Below, in pieces: positions 8,727 through 17,847 of a stretch of 64,000 bases of DNA (position 1 is its first letter; the number at the start of each line of letters is the position of its first letter). The notes beneath the pieces were generated by a model, which saw nothing but the letters and a program-made list of their open reading frames with translations, searched no databases and was not told the origin of the DNA. This stretch comes from Dyella sp. OK004 (GTDB lineage: Bacteria; Pseudomonadota; Gammaproteobacteria; Xanthomonadales; Rhodanobacteraceae), in the NCBI RefSeq assembly GCF_900114495.1, contig NZ_FOZI01000003.1, forward strand, positions 496,001 to 560,000, written 5' to 3'. The position numbers and the translations under genes were made by a program.

Positions 8727-10319
8727 TTGCTCAACGCATCCATGCTCTCGCGCCGCATCCTCCTGGGTCTGATGGCCGCCATGACCGCAGCGCCAACTCT
8801 GGCTTCCACCTCAACGCCGGAAGCGACCGTTGCCGGAGGTCGCTTGTCCGGCACTCGCGATGCCAAAACCGGTTTGAACGAGTTCAAGGGCATTCCTTAC
8901 GCCGCACCACCTGCCGGTCCGTTGCGGTGGAAGCCGCCGCAACCGATGGCCGCATGGACGGGTGTGCGCAAAGCCGATCATTTCGGACCGCGCTGCATGC
9001 AACGTCCCGTGTTCAGCGACATGGTGTTTCGTTCCGACGGCATGAGCGAAGATTGCCTGTATCTCAACGTCTGGACGCCCGCGGACAGTCCGCGCAAGAA
9101 ACTCCCGGTACTGGTCTATTTCTATGGCGGAGGGCTCATCGCTGGCGACGGCTCGGAGCCGCGATACGACGGCGCCAGCCTGGCGCAACGGGGGATCGTG
9201 ACGGTCACAGTGAACTATCGGCTGGACGTCTTTGGTTTCCTGGCATCCCCTGCCCTGGTTGCCGAGTCGCCCGAGCACGCCGCTGGTAACTATGGGTTGC
9301 TCGACCAGCAAGCCGCGCTGCAGTGGGTTCAGCGCAATATCGCCGCATTCGGCGGCGACCCGGACCAGGTGACCATTGGCGGCGAGTCGGCAGGGTCCAT
9401 GTCGGTATCGGCGCACATGGCCTCTCCGTTGTCGAAGGGCCTGATGCATCGCGCGATAGGCGAAAGCGGCGCCATGCTCGGCAACCTTAATCCGACACCA
9501 CTCGCCCAGGCGACGCGTGAAGGTGAAGCGTTCGAGCGGCGTGTTGGAGCGCGCTCACTGGATCAGCTGCGCGCGATGAGCGCACAGGCGCTACTCGATG
9601 CTGCGGGCCAAAAGGATGCACCCGAATTCCGGCCCACCATCGATGGCTACTTCCTCCCCCGCCCGCCCGAGGCTATCTACGCGGCCGGCGAGCAGGCACA
9701 TATTCCTCTGCTGCTCGGCACCAACTCGCAGGAGGCCAGTTACACCAGCTTGTTCGAAGATCAGGCGCCGACGCCCAACAACTATCGTGCGGCAGTGCAG
9801 AAGCGATTTGGCGAACACGCCACGGAAGCCCTCAAGTTCTATCCGGGCCGGACCGAAGCCGACGTCAAGGCGTCCGGCACGGCGCTCGCGGGCGACCAGT
9901 TCATCACTTTCTCGACCTGGCAATGGATGCGTCTGCACCGCCAGACCGGACAAGCGCCGGTGTACTACTACTATTTCACCCAGGCGCGCCCATCCAGGCG
10001 CGACCGCAGCAAAGCTCCGGATACCGGCGCGGTGCACAGCGGTGAAATTGAGTATGCCCTGGGCAATTTATCCAGTAACGAGGTCTATGCCTGGACCGTG
10101 GCCGATCACCATGTCTCGGACATCATGCAGGGTTACTGGGCTCGTTTTATCAAGACAGGCGATCCCAATGGCCCAGGCCTGCCGCATTGGCCGGTCGCGG
10201 CGAGCAAGAATGGCGGCTTGTCGCGTCAGGTCATCGGCGCGGATACACACCCGATGGTTGATCGCGACGCGGCGCGCTATGAGTTTCTGCAGCGCGTCGA
10301 GGCTGGTGGCACCCTGTAA
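8727..10319 (+). CDS. Type-B carboxylesterase (secreted)
   Basis: Alpha/beta-hydrolase of the carboxylesterase type B family, about 530 residues. A TTG at 8727 is chosen because aggggaa lies seven bases upstream; the ATG at 8742 would also give a signal peptide (SRRILLGLMAAMTAAPTLA). The nucleophile is Ser in GGESAGS (about residue 221), the oxyanion hole is FYGGGL, the acid is likely Glu in NSQEASYTSLFED, and the histidine is in GAVHSGEIEY. The family signature EDCLYLNVWTP is present. It follows the glycoside hydrolase cluster and could deacylate plant polysaccharide substituents, but type-B esterases have broad substrates and no specific one can be named. Confidence 0.87.
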   Translation: MLNASMLSRRILLGLMAAMTAAPTLASTSTPEATVAGGRLSGTRDAKTGLNEFKGIPYAAPPAGPLRWKPPQPMAAWTGVRKADHFGPRCMQRPVFSDMVFRSDGMSEDCLYLNVWTPADSPRKKLPVLVYFYGGGLIAGDGSEPRYDGASLAQRGIVTVTVNYRLDVFGFLASPALVAESPEHAAGNYGLLDQQAALQWVQRNIAAFGGDPDQVTIGGESAGSMSVSAHMASPLSKGLMHRAIGESGAMLGNLNPTPLAQATREGEAFERRVGARSLDQLRAMSAQALLDAAGQKDAPEFRPTIDGYFLPRPPEAIYAAGEQAHIPLLLGTNSQEASYTSLFEDQAPTPNNYRAAVQKRFGEHATEALKFYPGRTEADVKASGTALAGDQFITFSTWQWMRLHRQTGQAPVYYYYFTQARPSRRDRSKAPDTGAVHSGEIEYALGNLSSNEVYAWTVADHHVSDIMQGYWARFIKTGDPNGPGLPHWPVAASKNGGLSRQVIGADTHPMVDRDAARYEFLQRVEAGGTL

Positions 10320-10602
10320 AGTCGGGCTGTTGCCATGACTAACGCCGTCAGCTCTCGATTCATTTGCGCGATCACGGCCTACAGCGGCCGAGTGGCAGCG
10401 AGCCAGTCGGTTTGTGGAAGTGACGGATTGAGCGGGGCCACGTTGGTGCTTCACCTTTGTAAGTGGGGCACGGAGAGCAAGAACGAGTAACGAGCGCCAT
10501 CCCGCGTGGGATGAACAGTATCCTGCGCACGGCGAGCTGCACAGATTCCAGGTGGCGTCGACGCCCGAGAAAAGCAGTCGCCAATTATCTTGAGGATCTC
10601 GA

Positions 10603-11346
10603 TTGAACCAGTCTCCTGGCATTGTCGGTATGGCACCCTTCGAGTTGCCTGATGACGCATGGGCTTACTGGCGTCCGGGTGTCGCAGATATCGTCGAGCT
10701 CGCCCTTGTTCATGGCGAGGACGTCGGCCTTCCGGACCACTTTCACGACGAGGACCAGGTCACGTTCGTGATCTCCGGCTATCGGCGGTTCCTTATTGGT
10801 ACGGAGCTGGTGATCATTGGGCCGAGCCAAGGCGTCTGTATTCCGGCGGGGACACCTCATCGCTCATTGCCGGAGCCGGATGGCGTGGTATGCATCAATC
10901 TTTATTTGCGTGCATCTGAGTGCGACACACGCGCCCTGCTGGATCGCCTTGCTGTGCTCTGGTGCCAGGAGGCGCGTCTACAAGTGGACACGCTGGCTAG
11001 TCTGGTCCGCGAGTACCGCTACCCCAGGTCCATAAACCCCGTGCCTATGAACAACGTCGCTCCCCTGCCTTTGATGAGCGACTTGGTCGTATCGGTGACC
11101 GCCGCTGCGCGAGAGTTCGCTATGAGCCGTGAGGGCTACTCCCGAGCCTTCCGGCGAGTCCATGGGATGCCGCCGCAAACGTTCGGCATCATGGCCAGGC
11201 TAAATGGCGCGCGAAAGCTCCTTCGTGCAGGAGTATCCCCTGCTGATGCGGCCGCGGCGGCTGGATTTGCCGACCAGAGTCATCTTGGACGCTTGTTTCG
11301 TCGGACCTTTGGCGTCGCGCCTGGCCGCTACCGCACTGGTCCGTGA
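10603..11346 (+). CDS. AraC-family transcriptional regulator
   Basis: About 247 residues: an N-terminal cupin-like sensor domain (HFHDEDQVTFVISGYRR, then IPAGTPHRSLPEP, about residues 43-95) and a C-terminal pair of AraC helix-turn-helix motifs (about 150-245) ending in FADQSHLGRLFRRTFGVAPGRYR. The start is taken as TTG 10603 because gaggat lies just upstream; ATG 10630 is the alternative. The inducer is unknown. It sits between the esterase and a phosphoesterase gene on the same strand and may control the sugar-hydrolase genes upstream, which is only a positional guess. Confidence 0.88.
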   Translation: MNQSPGIVGMAPFELPDDAWAYWRPGVADIVELALVHGEDVGLPDHFHDEDQVTFVISGYRRFLIGTELVIIGPSQGVCIPAGTPHRSLPEPDGVVCINLYLRASECDTRALLDRLAVLWCQEARLQVDTLASLVREYRYPRSINPVPMNNVAPLPLMSDLVVSVTAAAREFAMSREGYSRAFRRVHGMPPQTFGIMARLNGARKLLRAGVSPADAAAAAGFADQSHLGRLFRRTFGVAPGRYRTGP

Positions 11347-11497
11347 GCGTCACATTCGTTCCAGACATCTCTGGCAGGCCGAAATAGCCTGCGATCATCG
11401 CGGCGCCTGGCGAATCTCGCACGACTGGTGGGTGCGGCGCTGCTTATCGCCAGCGTGGTCTTGATTCAACGGCAATGGCTGGAACGGAAACGCGCCT

Positions 11498-12190
11498 ATG
11501 AAAGTAGTGATCGTCTCGGATCTCCATGGCAACTACGACGCGTGGTCTCACTTGCCCGAGGAGAACTACGATGAGCTGTGGGTGCTTGGGGACTTGGTCA
11601 ACTACGGTCCTGAGCCCGAGAAGATCGTCGAGGAGATGATGACCAAAGCCCACGTTATTGTTCGCGGGAATCACGACCAAGCCGTCGCTTATGAAGATGA
11701 CTCGACCTGGTCGCCGCGCTACCGTGAACTGGCCACGGCCAGCAGGCGACACACCTCGTCCGTGCTCAGTGCGCAACAGAAAAACTTTCTGCGCGACCTT
11801 CCCCTCCAGGCAACCCGCGAGCAGCGCGGCACCGTGTTTCATATGGTTCATGCCACGCCGTCTAACCCCATGTACGGGCGGCTCGCCCCCGATGCCGATG
11901 CTTGGCTTGATGAGATCGAGAGCACGCCCGGCGATGTCCTGTTGGTGGGTCATTCCCACATCCCGTTTGTCCGAACCATCGGCAACAAGGTCTTGCTGAA
12001 CCCCGGAAGCCTAGGGCAGCCGCGCTCCGGTGGATCCGATGCCTGCTACGCCACCTGGGAGGGCGGCAAGTTCAGCCTGAAGTCCTACCCCTACCCCGTC
12101 GATACCACGATCCGGAAAATCGAGGCCTTGGCCCTTGCACCGCCTATTGTGGAACGCCTGACTACCATTCTGCGCACGGGATACGTTTGA
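11498..12190 (+). CDS. Calcineurin-like metallophosphoesterase
   Basis: Cytoplasmic binuclear-metal phosphoesterase of the YfcE/MJ0936 type, 230 residues. All family motifs are intact: SDLHGN (8-13), GDLVNYGP, GNHDQ, and the C-terminal GHSH with LLNPGSLGQPR. These enzymes cleave phosphodiesters or phosphomonoesters and some act on cyclic nucleotides; the substrate here is unknown. No signal peptide. It stands alone between the AraC gene and the membrane-protein gene. Confidence 0.85.
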   Translation: MKVVIVSDLHGNYDAWSHLPEENYDELWVLGDLVNYGPEPEKIVEEMMTKAHVIVRGNHDQAVAYEDDSTWSPRYRELATASRRHTSSVLSAQQKNFLRDLPLQATREQRGTVFHMVHATPSNPMYGRLAPDADAWLDEIESTPGDVLLVGHSHIPFVRTIGNKVLLNPGSLGQPRSGGSDACYATWEGGKFSLKSYPYPVDTTIRKIEALALAPPIVERLTTILRTGYV

Positions 12191-12351
12191 TCAACGAAAC
12201 CATGCGTCGAAAGATGGGTGGAACTCTCCAACAGATGCTGGCTAGATTGAGACGACAAGCACCTCATCGTGAGTCGTCCGACAAAACGATGTGTGGTACG
12301 TCCCCGCTTTTGTAAAACACATGCACTGACGCGCCCTACCAGGATCAGCAG

Positions 12352-13677
12352 ATGACGAGTGCAACAGGATCCACCGAGCCCGCTTCCCCCGTTGGCATGG
12401 CGCCCGATACACCGCGCCGCATTTTCGTGATCTGGATCGTCGTTGTTAGCTTGCTTGCGTTGGGCGGCACGATCGCTGTCCTGGCGATCGGTGGCCGCCC
12501 CGACCCATCCGCATTACGTGCCGCTGCCCCATTGCTGGATGGCGCATGGCGATTTCATATCGGCGACGATCCGCACTGGGCCGATGCGGACGTGGACGAT
12601 AGCGGTTGGGAAACGATGGACCTGAGCGCACCGGCAAGCAGCCATGATGGCGATGTCGGTCTGCCGAACTATGTCGGGGGTTGGATGGTGCACGGCCACC
12701 CCGGTTATCAGGGGTATGCCTGGTATCGACGCACAGTGACGGTACCGGCAGGAAACCGTGCATGGGATGTCCTGGGGCCCACTGCCGTCGACGATGGTTA
12801 CGAGTTGTATTGGAACGGCGTGCGACTGGGCGGATCGGGGCGGCTTGGCGCATCCCCCAGAGTCGTCGGCACACGGCCGATGATTTTTGCGCTTCCCGCT
12901 GATACGGTCGGTACTCGTGGGGTGCTCACCATTCGCGCGTTCATGCAGCCGGGCAACGACGCCAACCCCGATGGCGGTGGTATACACGTCGCGCCGACGC
13001 TGGCACCGCGCCCGGAGAGCTACGCGCTGTACCGGGTGGAATGGTGGCGCACGATCGCAGGCTACATCGTCGAAGTGGTCGAGCCCCTGGCGATGTTTGC
13101 GCTTATCGGTCTGGCGCTTGCGGTCCGGCGGCGCAGCAGCCACCCGGGCTTCATCGCGTTTGTCTGCATCGCACTCGCGCTGTCGGCAGTGAAGCGCCTC
13201 GACAACGCGATTGTCTCGTGGACCGATCTGATGAGCCTGCCCACCTACGCCTGGTTGTCAAAAGTACTCTGGATGCCCTTTAGCCTTGCCGCCTGGACGC
13301 TCGCCTGGAACCGTTGGAGCACGCGCGCCTCGCGAGCCGTCGATGGAGCCGCCCTGCTGCTTACTCTGGTGGGCATCGTGAGTGGCCTGATGCAGCTTGC
13401 GGCGATGACCCACGTCTTTCGGCTCGGACTGCTCGTGTTGCTCGTGCTGATTGCCGTGCGGATACTTCGCAGCGGCCCGATGCGCGGAATGGCGGTCGCC
13501 ACGATGGCCACTATCCTGGTGTCGCAATATGCAGGCGAACTGGGCTCGATCGGCGTCCCAACCATCTGGTTTCCGTTTGGCATCGGCGTAACGCTTACGC
13601 AATATGTCTATGCGATCGCAATACCGCTGCTGGCTTTGCTGATCGTGCGAACCTTGCATTCGAAGAGCGCGCGATGA
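12352..13677 (+). CDS. Membrane protein: GH2-like jelly roll plus seven or so TM helices
   Basis: Unrecognised integral membrane protein of 441 residues. One TM helix (about 24-47) leads to a periplasmic beta-sandwich (about 60-215) that reads like the sugar-binding domain of GH2 enzymes: DGAWRFHIGDD, DDSGWETMDLSAP, YQGYAWYRRTVTVP, DGYELYWNGVRLGGSG. At least seven hydrophobic helices follow (about 225-435), and the protein then ends with a short basic tail. The shape resembles 7TMR-DISM receptors, but there is no kinase, GGDEF or other output domain. No catalytic residues are evident. The next gene starts 62 bases downstream, so the two are probably co-transcribed. Confidence 0.75.
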   Translation: MTSATGSTEPASPVGMAPDTPRRIFVIWIVVVSLLALGGTIAVLAIGGRPDPSALRAAAPLLDGAWRFHIGDDPHWADADVDDSGWETMDLSAPASSHDGDVGLPNYVGGWMVHGHPGYQGYAWYRRTVTVPAGNRAWDVLGPTAVDDGYELYWNGVRLGGSGRLGASPRVVGTRPMIFALPADTVGTRGVLTIRAFMQPGNDANPDGGGIHVAPTLAPRPESYALYRVEWWRTIAGYIVEVVEPLAMFALIGLALAVRRRSSHPGFIAFVCIALALSAVKRLDNAIVSWTDLMSLPTYAWLSKVLWMPFSLAAWTLAWNRWSTRASRAVDGAALLLTLVGIVSGLMQLAAMTHVFRLGLLVLLVLIAVRILRSGPMRGMAVATMATILVSQYAGELGSIGVPTIWFPFGIGVTLTQYVYAIAIPLLALLIVRTLHSKSAR

Positions 13678-13739
13678 TGGCCGCGATGAAATCGCCAGCC
13701 GGATTCGCTCCATCCATTCAACAGAATGAGGTCCCTGCA

Positions 13740-15179
13740 ATGAAGCAGAAGCCGTTCGCACGCACCTCCATTTTTACAAGCCTTGCTGGTCTGCTGGTTA
13801 TCGCTAGTGCTTCGTGCGTGGCCGGCAGCGCGGCTTCGACACCGACGGCGCAGCAGGTACTTGAGCGGGCTACCGCCAAGCTGGCCGTGCCCGACGGCGA
13901 CATGGCTGTCGCGCTTCAAATACAAGGTAACCGTAACCAGCCCGAGCAGGCTCAATACCCAACCCAGCCCTTTGCGAAAGTAGCTTCGCAGCAGTCGCTG
14001 CTACTGGTTAACGATGGCCGCTTCAGCCTGCAAACCGACAGCCACTACCCGGGCGGCATCGAGTTTAGATTTATGACTGTGGGCTCTCGCAACGGCTCGG
14101 CCACTGTGGATCCGATGCATTGGCGTGAGGGCATCGAAATCTTGCGCGACTCGGCTGAAGGTGCGCGTGGAGACTATGCGGATTTCTTGTTTCTGATTCC
14201 CACGATGCTGCTGCGCGACGCGGTCGATCATCACCCCATCGCGTCAATGAAGAGCGGCAAAGTAGAAATCACCTATAAGGATGCTGTTGCTCGGCCAGTG
14301 ACACTGATGCTCGACCCTGTTAGCGCACAGGTGAATGAAGCCATCGTGGGCAAAGATCGCTATGTGTACACCAACTATCGCGAACAGCAGAAACTGAGCC
14401 AGCCGAAACACATGGCGCGGTTCAAGGGCGAGCAACTGATTGCTGAGTGGGACACTATCAGCGCTCGGCTCCAGTCAACACTGCCAGCCGATGCATTCCA
14501 TTTGCCACCGGGTTACCAGGAAAAGGGCTTGCGCGGCCTATTGCGTGCGACGGATCTTGGTCATGGGACTTGGCGAGTCGATGGCACGACTTCCGGCTAT
14601 CACACTGGCTTTGTGGTTGGCGAACGCTCGGTAGCCGTTTTCGATGCGCCTGTCAGTGTAGATGAGGCCAATCAGGTGGCCGCGCTAATTCATCGCACCG
14701 CTCCGGGAAAGCCCATTGCCTACGTTGTGGTTTCGCATGTCCATGGCGATCATGTTGCCGGGCTGCCCGCTTACCTCAAGGATGGTGCACAGGTGCTGGC
14801 CGGAACGGATGCGGATATCGCACTGCGACGTCAGTTTGGCGACAAAACAGAGCTGCATTTGCAGCAGGTGGCTCAGCCTCGCGAGCTTGATCTTGGCAAG
14901 ACGACAGTCACGATCTATCCCCTGGCCAGCACGCATGCTTCAACCATGCTGGTTGGTTATGCACCACAGTCGCATACGGTCTTTCAGGGGGATCTGTTCT
15001 ATTTGCCGGAGGTCGGCCCCATCCCCCCAGCGTTCGAAGGTGCCGAAGAATTAGCAGGATTGATTGCGCGAGAGAAGCTTGTCGTTGCGCACATTGTTGG
15101 CGTGCATGGCCGCAGCGGCGGTACGAAGGATCTGGCTGAGTCTGTGCGCTTACGCCAGGCAGCACCTGTAGCTCAATAA
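13740..15179 (+). CDS. Periplasmic metallo-beta-lactamase-fold hydrolase
   Basis: Secreted protein of 479 residues. ATG 13740 has gagg eight bases upstream and a signal peptide; an ATG at 13674 overlaps the preceding stop and is less likely. Residues about 30-255 form a beta-rich domain resembling outer-membrane lipoprotein-sorting/DUF2092-type proteins. The C-terminal half is a metallo-beta-lactamase fold with the metal motif SHVHGDHVAGLPAY (HxHxDH), later ASTHAS and FQGDLFYLPE, and a final HIVGVHG. The substrate is unknown. It is 62 bases after the sugar-binding-like membrane protein, which suggests a joint role. Confidence 0.8.
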   Translation: MKQKPFARTSIFTSLAGLLVIASASCVAGSAASTPTAQQVLERATAKLAVPDGDMAVALQIQGNRNQPEQAQYPTQPFAKVASQQSLLLVNDGRFSLQTDSHYPGGIEFRFMTVGSRNGSATVDPMHWREGIEILRDSAEGARGDYADFLFLIPTMLLRDAVDHHPIASMKSGKVEITYKDAVARPVTLMLDPVSAQVNEAIVGKDRYVYTNYREQQKLSQPKHMARFKGEQLIAEWDTISARLQSTLPADAFHLPPGYQEKGLRGLLRATDLGHGTWRVDGTTSGYHTGFVVGERSVAVFDAPVSVDEANQVAALIHRTAPGKPIAYVVVSHVHGDHVAGLPAYLKDGAQVLAGTDADIALRRQFGDKTELHLQQVAQPRELDLGKTTVTIYPLASTHASTMLVGYAPQSHTVFQGDLFYLPEVGPIPPAFEGAEELAGLIAREKLVVAHIVGVHGRSGGTKDLAESVRLRQAAPVAQ

Positions 15180-15336
15180 GCCGTCCACTCCCCGATACAT
15201 TCGTTTGATTCAGTCCGAGGCGGCCAATGACCAGGGCTTCCTTTAATCCAACCCAGCCGGAGCAAGCACATGAAAAGGAACGCCTTCCATACCGACACCC
15301 GTGGCTTGGTGGCTGCGGCGGGATACCCGCATCAGA

Positions 15337-15732
15337 TCACTTCTCGTTGACGAGCTTCTCAAGCGCCAACGTTCGCTTGATCAAATCATCCAACTCAAAA
15401 CTCTCCGATACTTCGAATGCGGCGTCCCCAATATCCGGTTGGGCAGCCAGACGGTGGGTCTCGCTCAAGTGATGCTTCAGCCATGCTCTCTGTTCTTGCT
15501 GCAATTGAGCCCGCTCCTTGTCCTTGAACCGACGCAAAAGCGTCTGATAGGCCGCATTCAGTCTCGGGTCCCATCTGCCGATTTCAGCTTTATGGCATTC
15601 CGACATTTTCCAGGGAACGCCGCTTGCTTGATCCAGGCATGCGCTGAACTCCGCACCCTCCTGTGCGCTTGCAGAAAATGCGGCGATACAGAGGGCGGCG
15701 CCAAAAACGAGAGCTGATTTGCGGAATATCAT
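15337..15732 (-). CDS. LprI/DUF1311-family secreted protein
   Basis: Exported protein of 131 residues with a signal peptide cut near FSASAQE. The mature part has the LprI N-terminal domain pattern: spaced cysteines (ACLDQ...MSECHKAE), then RLNAAYQTLLRRF and LQQEQRAWLKHH. Some relatives inhibit lysozyme, many are uncharacterised. It is convergent with the metallo-beta-lactamase gene and not in an obvious operon. Confidence 0.8.
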   Translation of the reverse strand: MIFRKSALVFGAALCIAAFSASAQEGAEFSACLDQASGVPWKMSECHKAEIGRWDPRLNAAYQTLLRRFKDKERAQLQQEQRAWLKHHLSETHRLAAQPDIGDAAFEVSESFELDDLIKRTLALEKLVNEK

Positions 15733-16325
15733 GGCGATCTTTTGAGTCTCTCTGACTGAGGTAGGGCCTGGTCAGCTGATAGTGGGCCATTTTTGCATCA
15801 AAAAATGCGCGCCCCGAACACTGCACTCGATACTGCGCGCCAACAACGATGGCGGTAGTGAATCACAGTGCTGAATGGGCGAGGCCGCTGGAACATCAGA
15901 GACGCGACGGATCATGTCTGCCATCTCCGTATGGTTGGATCGCGCTCTCCATTGAAACATCAGGGCAAACCCCCGCCCACTAGGGCGAACCCTAGCCGCT
16001 GGCTCGCTCGCGGAGGGCTCAGTCTGCCCACCCTCGATAACCCCCTCTAATCACCCTGCCCGGCGCCCACCCTTGACCACAAGCGGACATTCCTAATCGA
16101 GCAGCGAGTTTATGGGCTGGCATGCAGGGCTATCAGGCCGTCGATGGCTTGGTCCACTTCCCCGCCGCGATCCTTGCTCCTTTCAGGCGACAAAGCACCA
16201 CGAACAAGGGGGCATCACCGCTCCGATTGGTTGGCGAGCTGCACTGTTGCGACGCCCCCTCTGCCCGAGCACCTCCTGATCGCGACCTCGTTGAGCCGGT
16301 GAATTCGCGACAATCCCACCGATAG
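15733..16325. other. Gene-free region upstream of the cytochrome genes
   Basis: I see no convincing gene here. Short open frames exist on both strands but lack ribosome binding sites and family features. The one notable structure is a small perfect hairpin, CTAGGG-CGAA-CCCTAG at 15980-15995. Confidence 0.45.
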
Positions 16326-16339
16326 TTGACCTCGATCAA
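16326..16339 (+). promoter_or_regulatory. FNR/FixK-type box upstream of Cyc2-like gene
   Basis: TTGACCTCGATCAA, differing from the FNR consensus TTGAT-N4-ATCAA at one position. A -10-like GAATCT lies at 16362-16367, 22 bases after the box, which is class II activator spacing. The start codon is at 16407. Confidence 0.75.
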
Positions 16340-16406
16340 CTTCGAGCCTTAGCCACAAGCGGAATCTCTTTCCATGCATGGGGCATGTTCGTGGGGAGAT
16401 ACTTCA

Positions 16407-17807
16407 ATGCGCCACAGCCGAGCGTTTGCGTATAGCGCGGGGTTGGTTGCCTGCTTTAGCTTGCTGACCTGGCTCGCGCTTATCGACACCGCGCGTGCTT
16501 TGCCGGCCTACGCAAGGCAGACCGGGCAAGCCTGCGTGGCCTGTCACGTGAGCTTTCCTGAGCTGACGCCTTACGGCCGCATGTTCAAACTCAGCGGCTA
16601 CACCATCGGCAAACGGCAGGAACTGCCACTGGCGATGATGGCGCAGTTCGGCGTCACCAGTGTGAGCAACAACAAGGATGACCAGGGCCAGAAGATCGTT
16701 CCCAAAACCAACCAGCCGGTGCTTTCCGCCGCGAGCGTATTCGCGGCCGGCAAGATCACCGACAACATCGGTGGCTGGATCCAGTGGACCTATAACAATC
16801 TCGCGACAAATAGTGCTGGCGGCACGGTAGGCCATAGCGGCATCGACAACACCGACCTGCGCATCGTCGGCCGCTCGGAGAACACCGACCAGACCGATAT
16901 GCGCTGGCTCTACGGCCTCACTATTCACAACAACCCTACCGTGCAGGATGTGTGGAACAGCACGCCGGCATTCGGCTTTCCCTTCACCGTGCCGCCCAAT
17001 GGCATTGGCGCAGCTGCCGCCACCATGCTCGATGGCGCGCTGGCTCAGCAGGTCGCCGGTGTGGGCGGCTACGTCTATTGGAACCGCAGCGTGTACGTGG
17101 AGCTGACCGGCTATCAGACGGCCGATGGCTTCTTCTCACCACTGCGTGCTGGCCAAGACATTCATTCCCCGGGCGGTGTGCATCGCCTTAGTGGCGTGAA
17201 CCCTTACTGGCGCGTGGCCTATAACCGCGAATGGGGTTTCAACTCGCTGATGGTCGGTGCCTATGGCGCGCAGTTCCGGCTGTACCCCGACAACACCACG
17301 CCATTCACCCCAACCGATCGCTTCACCGACATCGCGGTCGATGCGCAATTCCAGCACATCAGCGATCCGCACACCTACACCTTCCAGTTCACGCGGATCC
17401 ACGAGAAACAGGACTACCACGCAAGCTATCCCGCCACCCTGACTGGATCGCCGATCGGCGCTGGGCCAACGCCGGCGAATGCCCATGACACGTTGACCAC
17501 CGATAAATTCAAGGCCACCTATTACTTCAGGCGAAAGTACGGCGCATCGCTGGCGCTGTTTCGAACCCATGGAACGACCGATGCGGGTCTATACGGGCCA
17601 GGCTCGGTAGGTGGGAGTGCCAACGGCAGTCCAAATACGAACGGTTATATCGTCGAGCTGGATTATCTGCCGCTGCAAAACCTGCGCCTGATGCTGCAGT
17701 ACTACGGTTACGGGAAATTCAACGGCTCGCGCAGCAACTACGATGGTTCAGGGCGCCGGGCCAGTGACAACAACACGGTATTCGCCAATGTGTGGCTGGT
17801 GTACTGA
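16407..17807 (+). CDS. Cyc2-like fused monohaem cytochrome-porin
   Basis: Predicted outer-membrane protein of 466 residues that couples a single haem to a beta-barrel. A signal peptide (about 1-31) is followed by LPAYARQTGQACVACH, with the haem motif CVACH at 43-47, then FPELTPYGRMFKLSGY. This block matches the conserved N-terminus of Cyc2 iron oxidases (ARQTG, CxxCH, P.L...GR.FK..GY). The rest, about 390 residues, is alternating aromatic/polar sequence ending in NTVFANVWLVY, as expected for a porin barrel with a terminal aromatic residue. ATG 16407 is chosen over 16374 because ggggag precedes it and the signal peptide fits. A c4-type cytochrome follows 40 bases later, the same pairing as Cyc2-Cyc1. 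Iron oxidation is an inference; other extracellular electron donors are possible. Confidence 0.75.
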   Translation: MRHSRAFAYSAGLVACFSLLTWLALIDTARALPAYARQTGQACVACHVSFPELTPYGRMFKLSGYTIGKRQELPLAMMAQFGVTSVSNNKDDQGQKIVPKTNQPVLSAASVFAAGKITDNIGGWIQWTYNNLATNSAGGTVGHSGIDNTDLRIVGRSENTDQTDMRWLYGLTIHNNPTVQDVWNSTPAFGFPFTVPPNGIGAAAATMLDGALAQQVAGVGGYVYWNRSVYVELTGYQTADGFFSPLRAGQDIHSPGGVHRLSGVNPYWRVAYNREWGFNSLMVGAYGAQFRLYPDNTTPFTPTDRFTDIAVDAQFQHISDPHTYTFQFTRIHEKQDYHASYPATLTGSPIGAGPTPANAHDTLTTDKFKATYYFRRKYGASLALFRTHGTTDAGLYGPGSVGGSANGSPNTNGYIVELDYLPLQNLRLMLQYYGYGKFNGSRSNYDGSGRRASDNNTVFANVWLVY

Positions 17808-17847
17808 CATGCACAGCTCAGATGCGAAATCCAAGCGAGGACACGTC

